Source: Ehretia macrophylla
Taxonomy: Eukaryota; Streptophyta; Magnoliopsida; Boraginales; Ehretiaceae
NCBI GenBank assembly: GCA_037974665.1
Contig: CM075777.1
Span: 11,555,001 to 11,619,000, forward strand
Direction: 5' to 3'
DNA: 64,000 bases
In this document: positions 23,093-32,762 of the stretch, in pieces
Layout: the number at the start of each line of letters is the position of its first letter
Numbering within the stretch: position 1 is the stretch's first letter
The notes under the pieces: model-generated
Told to the model about the DNA's origin: nothing
Database searches by the model: none
Seen by the model: only the letters and a program-made list of their open reading frames with translations
Program-made: the position numbers and the translations under genes

Positions 23093-24345
23093 TGTCACGC
23101 CCCAAAACCAAAAATTCACACAACTGGCACGTGACAATCGCTGCACATTTAGTGCAAGGCTCAAACTTACTTCTCAATATTCCACGAGTTCGAAACTATA
23201 TATTACAAATACTTCAAATTTAGTTACATTCAATAAATGTATTAACTGAATATCATTTCTATCCAAAGGTAAAGTCATATTTTTAATATCTAGTACATAG
23301 ATGAAGACAAAGCTTAAGTCGCAAACTTCAAGCTCTAATGTTCTCGTTTGATCTCACAAATTTGTATTCGCTACATCTGAAATGATAACAAAGAGTGAGC
23401 TACATAACCCAGTAAGTACTCTACAATTTTCCTAGTATGTTGGCATGACTCAAAAAGTATTTTAGAAATATTTCATTCATAAAAGTACCAAAATATACTA
23501 AGTCCGAAATAAATTTGTCGAAGCATACATAATAAGTAAAAGTGCACGTAATTCACAAGCGACTATGATTACGAAGAGTCACATACCACGTAGCCCACAA
23601 AGATCCACAAAAACAAAGTAGAAACTAGTTTCGAATAACGCATCTCATAGCGTACACAAAGTCACAAAGATTAGCCCCTTGAAAGGACACATATCGAAGA
23701 TCAACCATAGTCGACTTGTGCATCAAAATCACATATATAATTTTTTTTTTTAAACTAACTTTTCAAAGGTCGACTTAGCAAAATTCATGTGTGTCATGCC
23801 AACGTCATTTAGCAAATCAAATTTTCATAAACTATTTTCTAAATAAATATTATTTTAGAATCACGATTTAAGTAAAGATAGCTAAGATTTTCATTAATTA
23901 AGGCTTCATTTTGAACAAAGTTACAATAAACATATTTATTCAAAATAAAATACTAGAAGAATTGTGAGTACTTACATGAAAAATACTACTCGAATCCAAA
24001 GAATGATTAATTACCACCTAAATCATTGCAGACTTAGATCCACAAATACTCCCTTAGCTTTGTTAGCCATTCTTATCCCTTCCTTTTCTAACTATCCTTA
24101 CGTTAAGCTCGGATAATAGTAAGATTAATCTGAATTCCTCCTATGTAATAATATAGTAATGCTACATATAAAGAAATATATATAACTCCAAGCTCATTAG
24201 CATCACACTTAAAATAACAACTTTCAGTTACAATATAACCTACCCATTACACCCATTCAATGCAACAATTTGATTACAACCTTTCCCATTCCTTTCAGTT
24301 GTTTTTTTTACTTATTATTTTTTAACGAAAATCTCGGGTATTACA
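23093..24345 (-). repeat. Right LTR (5' LTR) with the intact pre-insertion site
   Basis: 1253 bp, TGTCACGCC to ATTACA. It carries the uninterrupted junction CTACCCATTACACCC that is split by the Harbinger element in the left LTR. Confidence 0.8.
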
Positions 24346-24821
24346 TGTGGGGTCCACATTCTTAAGAAATTCATCTACCATATCGAAACCATAGGTATGA
24401 TCTGTAGCTCTATCAAGTTCAACTAAAGTTCGTGAGTCTGATCGAGATGTAATGACTAAGTCAAAAGAAATCACGTACCTATAAGCTCAAAGAGATGGAA
24501 GGAGCAAATAAGCTTAAAAATAGTACAAAAGCGAGCAACAACAGCTGAATGCAAAAAGAAGAGATAGACATGATAAAGGAGAAAAGAATGGGAAAAACCC
24601 TACTAATAGAAGAAATTGGCAGGAAGCCCATGCCATTTCAAAGGCTCACGACAGTGCGTGGCCAAGTGGCGACCCTTCATTAGCGGGATATAGAGTAGTG
24701 GTAGATACCAAATTCAATGAAGGGTAACAAGATTATAGGGAAACAAATCAAAACAGCGGACTCACAATCAAAGTGGCACGATATCCCAACCACTTGCAGA
24801 GGTTGAAAGATTAGGGGCAAT
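24346..24821. other. Repeat-derived intergenic DNA
   Basis: No open frame. The style resembles the untranslated internal part of a retrotransposon. A purine tract (GATTAGGGGCAAT) precedes 24822. Confidence 0.35.
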
Positions 24822-24822
24822 T

Positions 24823-24962
24823 GATGTGGCAATAATAAGCTGGCCTAAGCTCACGAACATGAAGTTCAAAAAGAGTTCAAGTAACAGGTTGGGATGTGGC
24901 AATAATAAGCTGGCCTAAGCTCACAAACATGAAGTTCACAAAGAGTTCAAGTAACAGGTTGG
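24823..24962 (+). repeat. 70-bp tandem duplication
   Basis: Units 24823-24892 and 24893-24962, starting GATGTGGCAATAATAAGCTG, differ at only two positions. Confidence 0.9.
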
Positions 24963-25101
24963 GCATAGACCCAACCTCGCCGACCTCCCTTAATAGGAAA
25001 TAATTTTAGCTCGAGCCCCCCGTGGCTATTGTCAGGTAGGTTTAGAACCGAGACTTGCAAAGGTTGATTAGGGATAAGCGAGAAAAAAAGAGTACTTCTA
25101 A

Positions 25102-25341
25102 GGCCAACTCCAACAGCTTCTCTATCTTTCTCCCTACATGTAGGGAATTTAGAACATTTTTCCTATATCTAGGAATCCCATATTTGAGTTACACTCCAAC
25201 AGTTTCCCTACATTTAATTAATCTATTAGTTTAGGGAATCCCTGTTCCAGTTTTACTCCAACAGCTCCCCCATTGTAGAGACTCCCTATTTTTATTTTAT
25301 TCAAATATTTTCTTCTTTTATTTCAATTAAACATATCACTA

Positions 25342-25409
<68 letters not shown>

Positions 25410-25773
25410 CGGAGACCTGCTATTTTTAATTACCAACATAAATTTTTATTTTTAAAAATTATTTTTTATTTTTTGATTTAAAACTTTTCCAATAATTTTT
25501 AATTTTTTGATTATATTTGTTACTGTTGGAGAGCTTAATTTTTAAAGTTTTGCTTTTATTTTATTTTTTAATATTTTTCTGATAGTGAACAGTGTTTAGA
25601 GGATGAAGTAGGGGATAATGGTTTTTCTCTTACATGTAAAAAAGATGAAAAAAAGTGTAAGGATTCTCTACAATTTAAGAAATGGGGTAAGGGATCTGTT
25701 GGAGTGCAATTGCTCAAATTCCCTCCCTACATGTAGAGTAGGGAGTCATGTAGGGGTTCTCTTGGAGTTAGTC
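25102..25773. mobile_element. Harbinger-type MITE containing a TA microsatellite
   Basis: The left end GGCCAACTCC and right end GGAGTTAGTC are imperfect inverted termini. Subterminal CCCTACATGTAGGG-type motifs are present at both sides, and the 3-bp duplication TAA (25099-25101 and 25774-25776) fits PIF/Harbinger. A (TA)n tract lies at about 25338-25407. No coding capacity. Confidence 0.72.
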
Positions 25774-26033
25774 TAAGGGAAGAAGTTTGATGCAAAATAA
25801 GGTAACTCCTAGGCTCTAGATACGAGGGATCTATCCTTATCAATGCAAGCATTTTGGTAAGTATAAATAATTGTTGCTCCAATGACAACAGGTAACTCAT
25901 CTCTCACAAACTTGAGCATTCTCTTTCTATCTAGCAATTAAGCAATCTTACAGGTCCACAACTGACTTGAGTGTCGAAGTAGGACCCTGAGGACATTATT
26001 TTGCAGAAAAGCAGGTCGGCTAACTCCAACAGA

Positions 26034-27075
26034 CCCTAAACGGGTCAAACAACTTATTCCATCCTCTCTCGCTAAATTTTACCTTATAATAGGAAAACAT
26101 AACTTGTTTTCAATTAATTTCTAGAAGGCCTTTGTCTTCTTGAATTTGATTTTGGACCATAGTCAATAACAACTTTTATAATGCATAAATATCGACTTCT
26201 ATATAAATAATTTCATAACAGATTGCAACTATTCATGAAATTTAAATTTACAAATTAAATTCAAACCACCCATAAAAATATATAGGCTATTTAGCTTAAC
26301 TCCGCACTCGCGGCCAAGGTTTGAGTAGTGCAGTCACGCGGATGTGTTTGATGATTTGGGCTCAAACGCACCAATAGATAGGTCTTCTCCCCCAAAACTC
26401 GGTTTCCCTAGGGGTCCAACCCTTTGTGAAGATTTAGCCTGTATAAATTGAGTTAGCTTTTCATATGTAATCAATGTGGAGATAACATTTACAAAATCAC
26501 TAGTCCACCCATAAAAATATTGGGTGAATCATTACAACTAATAAATAATGAGCTTTAATTAGATATACCAATACTACTCAATATGTTCGACAAAAAAAAT
26601 ATTAATCAATATGTGTGACACATTATTTATTAGGTCAACTTTAGACAAAAAAAATTAAATATATTAACAATTATGTGATGTTGATATTCACCTTTATTAA
26701 CAGGCACTCAATAATATCTTCTACCTCAGCACATTAAAAAATTATATTTGTTGTTAACATTTGTACAAGCATATATAACAATACGTGCGACCTTCTCATT
26801 CTTACATCATTAAAGTCAAATGTTATGTCCACCTAAATAGCATCATCCACAAGGGCCATAAAAAACATTATACTTTTGATTATTTATAACAAATTAATTA
26901 CTAAAACCCATGACGCTGAAATGCATTGTAATTAATACAGTTTGCATAAACACATCAAACTTAAGCCTAAATTCTTGAGCTGCTTCCAAGAGCAAATTTT
27001 ATTGAGTTATTCTTTTCTCGTCATATTTTTTTTCCTATTTATTGACTAATAAAAGAAGTGGTTGCAGTTCTAAAC
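26034..27075. other. Intergenic DNA with a dispersed-repeat copy
   Basis: 26117-26225 is closely similar, in the same orientation, to 58626-58742 (shared AAGGCCTTTGTCTTCTTGA). No gene. Confidence 0.5.
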
Positions 27076-27429
27076 TGTTATGAACGGAGAAGACTCAAAG
27101 TAGCCCAACTCAAATGTTATTAAAGATGATACGAAAGGTCCAAGAAGGAGGACAAGGCCCAAATGTCAGCCCAAGTATTTGAGTGAGTATGTGGATAGTT
27201 AGTTATAACTGGGCGTGGCATGTGTGAAGTGAAAGAATATATAAGCTGTGATACCATAGAGAGAGCTAAGAAAAGATCCACTTTATTTTTATAGCTTCTT
27301 CTTTGTTTCTTCTTTGTAGTTGGAATTCTGTTTCTTTTTTTTTTTTCATTTACAGAAATTCAATCAATACAACCTCACTTTAGCTCCAATCGTTTAATTA
27401 TTCCGCTCCTTAACATCCAAACTGTTACA
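27076..27429 (+). repeat. 5' LTR of the gene-capturing retrotransposon
   Basis: Begins TGTTATGAACGG and ends CTGTTACA. A TATA box (ATATATAAGC, about 27237-27246) sits at a sensible distance from the 3' end. A primer-site-like TTGGTGCTTTCATTGA follows at once, as in several plant gypsy families. No partner LTR was found in the window, so the start is inferred. Confidence 0.6.
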
Positions 27430-27449
27430 TTGGTGCTTTCATTGACTCT

Positions 27450-27815
27450 ATGGCCGAAGGTACCGTACTCAACGCCATGGATGACACGGAAATGAAGCTT
27501 CTGCAAACTACAACACAAAATACTCGAAAGCTTGATGGCTTTCAACAAACACTTGGCGACCTCGTTTCTAAGCTCACGGCAATTGATGGCAAACTCGATA
27601 AGTTGCAGCTCCTTGTGGAGAAATTCGTGGCGCCGAATGCCCTTTTATCTACTTCTTCAATAGCCACCCATGGTGATCCCACACATTATGATGAACGCAT
27701 AACTTCTTATTTCAACGGCCACGTGGCCTTCTTCTCAATCCAGCCACCGCTTAAACCACAAGACCCTTTGCCGTCATCTTCCAACTTCGGCAAAGAGCTT
27801 GAGTCTGACCTCTAA
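27450..27815 (+). CDS. Gag-like N-terminal ORF (121 residues)
   Basis: ATG 20 bases after the LTR end, the usual place for a gypsy gag start. It encodes a heptad-like helical region (residues about 10-60, e.g. LVSKLTAIDGKLDKLQLLVE) as in the N-terminus of plant Ty3-gypsy Gag, then a short unrelated tail ending in TAA. No capsid core or zinc knuckle follows. The tail probably marks the junction with captured sequence; the next frame opens only 22 bases later. Confidence 0.5.
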   Translation: MAEGTVLNAMDDTEMKLLQTTTQNTRKLDGFQQTLGDLVSKLTAIDGKLDKLQLLVEKFVAPNALLSTSSIATHGDPTHYDERITSYFNGHVAFFSIQPPLKPQDPLPSSSNFGKELESDL

Positions 27816-27908
27816 AACCTCGACAACGAAGGTGAGTTGGATACTCGATCCTCAATTCACGTCGATTGCACCCTCGACTACGAGCGAGCGAAAGAAGAGA
27901 AAACCCTG

Positions 27909-29100
27909 ATGGCTTTGGTAGCACATCCACTGCAACTACCCTACCACCACCACCTCTACCTACCCATCCATAAAACATACCTCCAACATAAAATACACTC
28001 AACACATTTCTTTAAACCAACTATTTCCCTTTCCACACCAACGCACCAATCAAGCCTTTGTGAAACCTCATCATTACCCTCTTCAGCTCACCATGTTTCC
28101 ATACTTCAACACATAACAAGCCTTTGCGAAACCAAGAACCTTCCAGAAGTGTTATATTTCTTCCAGCATAATCAAAACGACACGTCGCTTGACGTATCTC
28201 AAAAAGCGGAGGCCATTGTTGTACTCTTACAGGCATGTGGCCAACAAAAGGACATCACAACAGGACGCGAAATGCACCAAAGAGTCTCCAACTCGACCCA
28301 TTTGAGAAACGATTATGTGTTCAATACACGAATAATCACAATGTACTCATTGTGTGGGTACTCATCTGATTCTCAATTGATTTTTAATTCATTAAAAAGG
28401 AAAAATCCTTACCAATATAATACCCTTTTGAGTGAGTATGTGAAGAACGAATTTTGGCATCAGGCATTGTTTGTCTTTTACGAGTTAATAGAGGTGTCAA
28501 TGTATATGACAAATAATTATACGATGCCCTACGTGATAAAGGCCCTACGTGATAAAGGCGTGTAGTGGGCTAATGGATGTCGGTTTAGGTGAGGCTATTC
28601 ATAGGATGGTAGTAAAGATGGGGTTGAGTGTTGATGTGTTTGTTAGCAATGCCTTGATTGTTATGTATGGAAAATTTGGGTTTGTTGAGGAAGCGTTGAA
28701 AGTGTTCGATTTTATACCTGAGATGAACTTGGTAACTTGGAATTCAATGATTGGAGGTTATGCTAGGGAAGGAGATGTGAATGGAACATTTGTTCTGTTG
28801 AGAAAAATGCAAAGGTTTGGAGACTGTGTGAAGGTTGATGTGGTCACCATTTTGAGTGTATTGTCTGTTTGTTTAGATGAGTCAGAGCTGTTGAATGTGA
28901 AGGAATGTCATGGGTATTCTATTAAACATAGGTTTGAATACAATGCATTGGTCGTGAATGCAATCGTTACGGCATACGCAAAATGTGGCTCTTTGTGTTT
29001 TGCTGAGCAAGTCTTTTATGGTATAGAGAACAAGAATGTGAATTCTTGGAATGCAATAATTTTTGGGTCTACTCAAATTGGTAGATTCAACAAGGCGTTG
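27909..29100 (+). pseudogene. PLS-class PPR gene fragment, frameshifted
   Basis: Starts with ATG at 27909 and a Ser/Thr/His-rich leader, then PPR motifs in the PLS style (TRIITMYSLCGYS, AIVTAYAKCGSLCFAEQVF). From memory of the family it is closest to the Arabidopsis At1g18485 type, a long E/DYW-class organellar RNA-editing factor. Only the first third is present, and a middle block is deleted between GNALI/WNSMIGG and LLRKMQ. A perfect 16-bp tandem duplication (28526-28541 and 28542-28557) breaks the frame; without it TMPYVIKACSGL would be continuous. No E or DYW domain. It cannot make the normal protein. Confidence 0.8.
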
Positions 29101-29257
29101 GGTGCACTTGAATTGGACGATTGGGTAAGGTCTTGGATTAAGCTATTTGCTCTAATACTTTATCGGAATATAGGTATTTGGAATGCGATAAAATTATATA
29201 GTAATGAGGAATTGTATAAGGATATGCATGAAGGAATGAATGTGCGAACTATGGTAG

Positions 29258-29531
29258 TGTCTGAGTTGGTTTCCGATGAGAAGTGGAAAGGGCAGATTGC
29301 GAAGGATTTGCCTAGAAAATTCACAGGGCATCCTGCTCTGGATGAAGATGGAAGAAATGCTTCGAGACGTCTACTAACAGCATTTGCTCGTCATACTTTT
29401 GATGTCGGCTACTGTCAGGCCATGAATTTCTTTGCGGATCTATTATTGCTATAGATGCTGGAAGAAAATACATTTTGGACATTGAGGAACATTATTGATG
29501 ATTATTTTGATGGTTATTATTCAAAAGGGTC
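29258..29531 (+). pseudogene. TBC (Rab-GAP) domain fragment
   Basis: Reads WKGQIAKDLPRKFTGHPALD, then VGYCQAMNFFADLLLL and FWTLRNIIDDYFDGYY. These are the conserved central blocks of plant TBC domains, GTPase-activating proteins for Rab GTPases in membrane traffic. The arginine-finger position is degraded or absent, and the domain is cut at both ends. TAG at 29452-29454 interrupts a Leu run before MLEEN. No intron is present in this stretch, which suggests an mRNA source or a single exon. It joins the neighbouring PPR fragments without a spacer. Confidence 0.8.
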
Positions 29532-29549
29532 TACGTTATTCAGAAATAG

Positions 29550-29829
29550 GTATTATAGGGCTAAGAAAATAGAGGAGGCTGAGAAGTATTTTGTGGAAAT
29601 AATAGGGAGGAATATAGAGCCTACGGTGATAGCGTATACGACTTTGATAAAAGGATATATTTCGATTGGACGTGTTGATGATGCATTGAGAGTGTTTGAA
29701 GAGAGGAAGAGTTATGGGATCAAGCCAAAGGCTGTGACATACTCGATCTTGTTGCCTGGGCTTTGTGATGCAGAGAAGATGTCCGAAGCTAGAACTATAT
29801 TAAGGGAGATGGTTGCAAACCGTCTGCTT
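29550..29829 (+). pseudogene. P-class PPR gene fragment
   Basis: Two to three PPR motifs: KKIEEAEKYFVEIIGRNIEP, IAYTTLIKGYISIGRVDDAL and VTYSILLPGLCDAEKMSEAR. They are in frame with the preceding TBC fragment after its stop. The LLPGLCDAEKMSEAR block recalls the Arabidopsis At2g37230 type (recall, not a search). It is a different PPR subclass from the fragment at 27909, so it comes from a separate source gene. Confidence 0.72.
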
Positions 29830-29845
29830 AGACTAGTTCACATGG

Positions 29846-30556
29846 ACAACTCGAGCTTGGAGAACATTTCATTTCCCAGCTGCATTTTTCTTGGCCTCGG
29901 GTGTTAGGTGTTTCTTAGTCCCCTGTTCGAGGTAACAGAGCTATTTTCGCAAGCTACAAAGACTCTGCAGGCCGGATACAAAAATTTGCCATGCGCTTTC
30001 CGAACGCCTTTAAATCATAATCATTTGTCAATTCTGTAACGACCCGACTCCCCACGTGGAGCCCACGCAGAGTCTCACCGAGCCGTCACTACCCAGGAAT
30101 TGTCCGCTATTGGCGGTCCCTGGCCCGCAGGCACAAGTCCCTCACGGTTTTGTCCTCTCGAGAATCTCTTCTCAAAAGGGCCCTGGGCTGATATAAGAGA
30201 CTAACTCTTATATCCAGCTCTCTCACTTCCAAATCTTTCGATGTGAGGATTGTGTTACCACAAATTCTCTGAAGGAAAGCTTAAAATATGTGAAGACTGC
30301 TGGGCATCAATACTACATCACATACTCAGTCACAGAATGGGCTAACCATGTATCCTATTACTAACTTTGAAGATTACATCTATCCCACTGGCAATCAAGA
30401 TCCCGTAGTGCAACCTCTATTGGATGAGAGAGTGCAATATAAATCTTCTGTGGAAAATAGACTTCTTCATGACCATCGACAGGTGTGCCCTGTTTTACCT
30501 CCAAGTTTCACAAGCTACTGTGCTGATTCTTGTACTGAGCCACATCAAGACTAGCA
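29846..30556 (+). pseudogene. Probable PHS1 (POOR HOMOLOGOUS SYNAPSIS 1) fragment, split by a solo LTR
   Basis: Protein-like pieces are HFISQLHFSWPRV, IFASYKDSAGRIQKFAMRFP, then after a 228-bp insertion SLKESLKYVKTAG, and finally NGLTMYPITNFEDYIYP and VLPPSFTSYCADSC. Their order and spacing match my recollection of plant PHS1, a cytosolic/nuclear protein needed for RAD50 localisation and homologue pairing in meiosis. Stops and frame changes are present (e.g. TAG about 29926). The identification is from memory and needs a profile search. No introns are evident. Confidence 0.5.
30035..30262 (+). mobile_element. 228-bp TRIM-type solo LTR with 5-bp TSD
   Basis: Begins TGTAACGACCCGACTCCC and ends GTGTTACCACA, flanked by the perfect duplication AATTC (30030-30034 and 30263-30267). 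It is GC-rich, and its ends and layout resemble a widespread plant TRIM LTR family ending in GATGTGGGATCTCACA-type sequence. It splits the PHS1-like fragment, so it arrived after the capture. Confidence 0.82.
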
Positions 30557-30653
30557 AAAGGTTATAGAGGAAGATGTCTTAGAGACTTGCCCAAATTTGA
30601 ACTTTGAGGAGAAGGTTCTCTCAAATGGGGGAGGCATAGATTCTTTTTTCTAA
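30555..30653 (+). pseudogene. Ty3-gypsy pol C-terminal tail and polypurine tract
   Basis: The frame reads CPNLNFEEKVLSNGGGIDS and stops at 30651-30653. Plant gypsy polyproteins commonly end with FPxFxLEDKVxxxGGGID after the chromodomain-like region, and AAATGGGGGAGG in the same bases would serve as the polypurine tract. It shares its frame with the preceding PHS1-like piece, separated by TAG at 30552. Confidence 0.5.
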
Positions 30654-31384
30654 AAATTGTTTTCTTTTAAGTACTTTAAGATAACTCAAACCTTGTATGC
30701 ATGTAGCTTTCACAATCGAATATGATATATAGTTTCTTTCTAAATGTTAATATATTTTCTTATTTACTTTAAATTATCTCATAATCATCCAATTGCGTCC
30801 AAATTAACTCCTACTCTGACTCATTTGCCTTCTTCATTCTTCTTTGTTATATTATAAAAATTAATATATTAGGATTAATTAATTTAATTATGATATTAAG
30901 TTAGTTTCCGTTTGTAAGTATTCTTGGTTACCAAACTTTAAGATTTATCATTCATAGGGTGATCTTAGGATTTGGCTCATCTGCAATTCTTTTGTCTACA
31001 ATGATACACGATACTCATCCCGATAAACAATAAGACACCCCAATATCATCTACGGATTACGTTAATTTTGCTAACTAATTTTTCAACTATGATCAGAAAG
31101 TATTAAAAATCAAAATTTAAAATGTATCAAATATTTTAATTAATTACCTAAATCTTACAATATTTAGCAAAACAAATGGAAGCCATACAATTTTATTGTA
31201 TAACCAAATCATATTTAGCAAAACAAAAGCAAAAAAGTGAGTATTAATTGAATTATATGTATTTTTTTTGGTTGAAATATAATGTATTTTTTATATATAT
31301 TTTTCAAGTTGTACTCAAACCATTGAGATAGGATTTCCTTTGGTTGAAATATGTGTACTTTTTTTCCAACTGAAATTTTGGTTG
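30654..31384. other. AT-rich DNA with small repeat pieces
   Basis: Includes a CYP82-like scrap (see 30670-30722) and, at 31060-31210, a block that is the inverted relative of about 47915-48030 (shared TATGGCTTCCAT, GTAAGATTTAGGTAA). No gene. Confidence 0.5.
30670..30722 (-). pseudogene. Scrap matching the end of CYP82 exon 1 and intron
   Basis: The minus strand reads ATTGTGAAAGCTACATGCAT, nearly identical to the exon-end of the CYP82 pseudogene at 52855-52885. It continues with TTGAGTTATCTTAAAGTACT, which resembles that pseudogene's intron near 52537-52560 (with about 300 bp missing between). Two collinear matches make a rearranged copy plausible. Confidence 0.35.
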
Positions 31385-31668
31385 TGTTGGGCTACAGCCC
31401 GTATTTGTAGTTAATCAATAATTGTCTTATAAGCCCACTACCTAGAACTCTAGAAATTACCTATAAATAGTCTTATGACTACTGTAATAGGTGTGGCAAA
31501 ACAAGAAAGATAATAGGCTTTGTAAGAGAGTGCTTGTAACAGTTTCATCATATAGTAAATTATTCTCCTATTGTCCGTGGACGTAGGCTTTAGACCGAAC
31601 CATGTAAATTCCTGTGTTCATCTTAATTTCTAGTTTACCCTGCGTTATTACCTTGGATTATCCCAACA
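31385..31668 (+). repeat. Copia 5' LTR
   Basis: 284 bp, TGTTGGGCTACAGCCC to ATCCCAACA, with inverted TGTTGGG/CCCAACA ends. Repeated from 46634 on. Confidence 0.88.
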
Positions 31669-32420
31669 AACTAGTATCGAGAGCAAGGTTGAGGGTAGAG
31701 TGATGCGAAAATCAAATTTGCGAAGGAAAAGACACAGAAAGCTCCCAAAAAGAGATAAAAATTTTCGTGAGCAAAAGCTTACAAATTATATATTGTTAAA
31801 CTCGTCTCAACAAGAGGATTCTAATGGTAGTGTTCACACAGTCTAAAACTCACCGGAAAGCCACCAGAAAAGGAAAAAACAAAGTGGGTCTCGTCCGAGT
31901 CAATTTTTTCGGAGTTGTCTCATGAGGCATGAAGTATATCAAAAGCTTCCTCATCGCGAAATGAGTCCATTGGTACTGGTTTCGTCGCAATCAGAAGTCA
32001 GTGGTGGGCCGGAATCACAGCTTAAAGTTGGTGAACGGCAAAGTGGTGGTTGACAACGTGGTGGTACTATCGGCGTGTTGATCTGATGGCCGGATCTTGG
32101 TTTGAGTACGAGTCAAGTCGTGAAATTTTTTTTGGAGTTTTCTTTTGTATTTTGTCTTTTTTGTTTTTTTTGGAATTCTTATTTTTTTTAAAAGAACAAA
32201 AAAAGGAAAAACGAGGAAGGAAAAGTTGACTAGACCAGTTAACTGAAGTTGACTAGATCGTTGGCCAGGGTTGACCAAGCCATTGACCAAGGGTTGACTT
32301 TGACCAGGGTTGACCAAAAGTTGACCAGTGCATTCCTAAGGTTTTCGGACATGTTGAGTCCAAATTCGCAGTCCGTTTTGTCAAATTTCAACCTGAAGTG
32401 TGTGTTTTGAGTAAATCAAA

Positions 32421-32762
32421 ATGGCTACAATTGCATAAAAGTTTGAAATTTGGAAATTTGATAGGAGGAGTAATTTCAGTCTGTGAAAAATCAAGTTCAA
32501 GGCATTCATGATGATGCAAGGTCTGTGGAATGTTGTTGAAGATAAGATTCCGGGAGGACGAAACCCAAAGAAAAGGAAGAGTTACAAGCAAAAACAATAA
32601 GAGCAATACATATGATAGTGAGAGATAATGTATTGATGGAGATTGTTGAGAAGAAGATGGCATATGAGGCTTGGAAGGCTATGACGGATCTTTATGCATC
32701 CAAGTCTCTTACAAATTGCCTCTACCTGAAGAAGAGATTGTATAATCTCCCAATAAAAGAAG
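32421..32762 (+). pseudogene. Copia gag, N-terminal part
   Basis: ATG at 32421. Family blocks KFEIWKFDRRSNFSL, FMMMQGLWNVV and, in another frame, RDNVLMEIVEKKMAYEAWKA and DLYASKSLTNCLYLKKRLYN are the copia Gag (UBN2-type) core that packages element RNA. There are stops after residue 5 and at 32484-32486 (TGG to TGA in FSLW), and a frameshift near 32590. The reading continues after the gypsy insertion at 45066. Confidence 0.85.

Larger units (their letters stand above)
17242..24345 (-). mobile_element. Non-autonomous LTR retrotransposon with two nested insertions
   Basis: Two direct LTRs begin TGTCACGCCCCAAAA and end CGRGTATTACA. The left copy is 17242-20166 and the right copy 23093-24345. 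Just inside the right LTR, GCTCTGATACCA (23075-23086) is a perfect complement-type primer-binding site for initiator-Met tRNA, so the element runs on the minus strand. The body (20167-23074) has no gag or pol. After subtracting a MULE-type insertion it is about 2 kb, which fits a LARD-like or deleted gypsy derivative. Immediate flanks (CTTCT and TGTGG) do not match as a target duplication, so one edge may be rearranged. Confidence 0.78.
24822..26033 (+). repeat. Possible degenerate LTR (TGATGTGGC ... CCAACA)
   Basis: The stretch begins TGATGTGGCAATAATAAGC directly after a purine tract and ends near CTCCAACA. It has the GC-richer, non-coding look of a plant gypsy LTR. Its beginning is duplicated in tandem and a Harbinger-type MITE sits inside it. 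No second copy is in the window, so this is tentative. Confidence 0.3.
27076..30653 (+). mobile_element. Bs1-like retrotransposon remnant carrying four host-gene fragments
   Basis: In order: LTR (27076-27429), primer-site-like sequence (27430), gag-like ORF (27450-27815), PLS-type PPR fragment (27909-29100), TBC domain fragment (29258-29531), P-type PPR fragment (29550-29829), PHS1-like fragment (29846-30556, itself split by a solo LTR), pol-like C-terminus (30555-30653) with a purine tract AAATGGGGGAGG. All pieces are on one strand and none shows an internal intron. Seen: the fragments and their order. Inferred: capture of spliced host transcripts between the ends of an LTR element, as known for maize Bs1. 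The 3' LTR is missing; the sequence after 30653 is unrelated. Confidence 0.6.
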
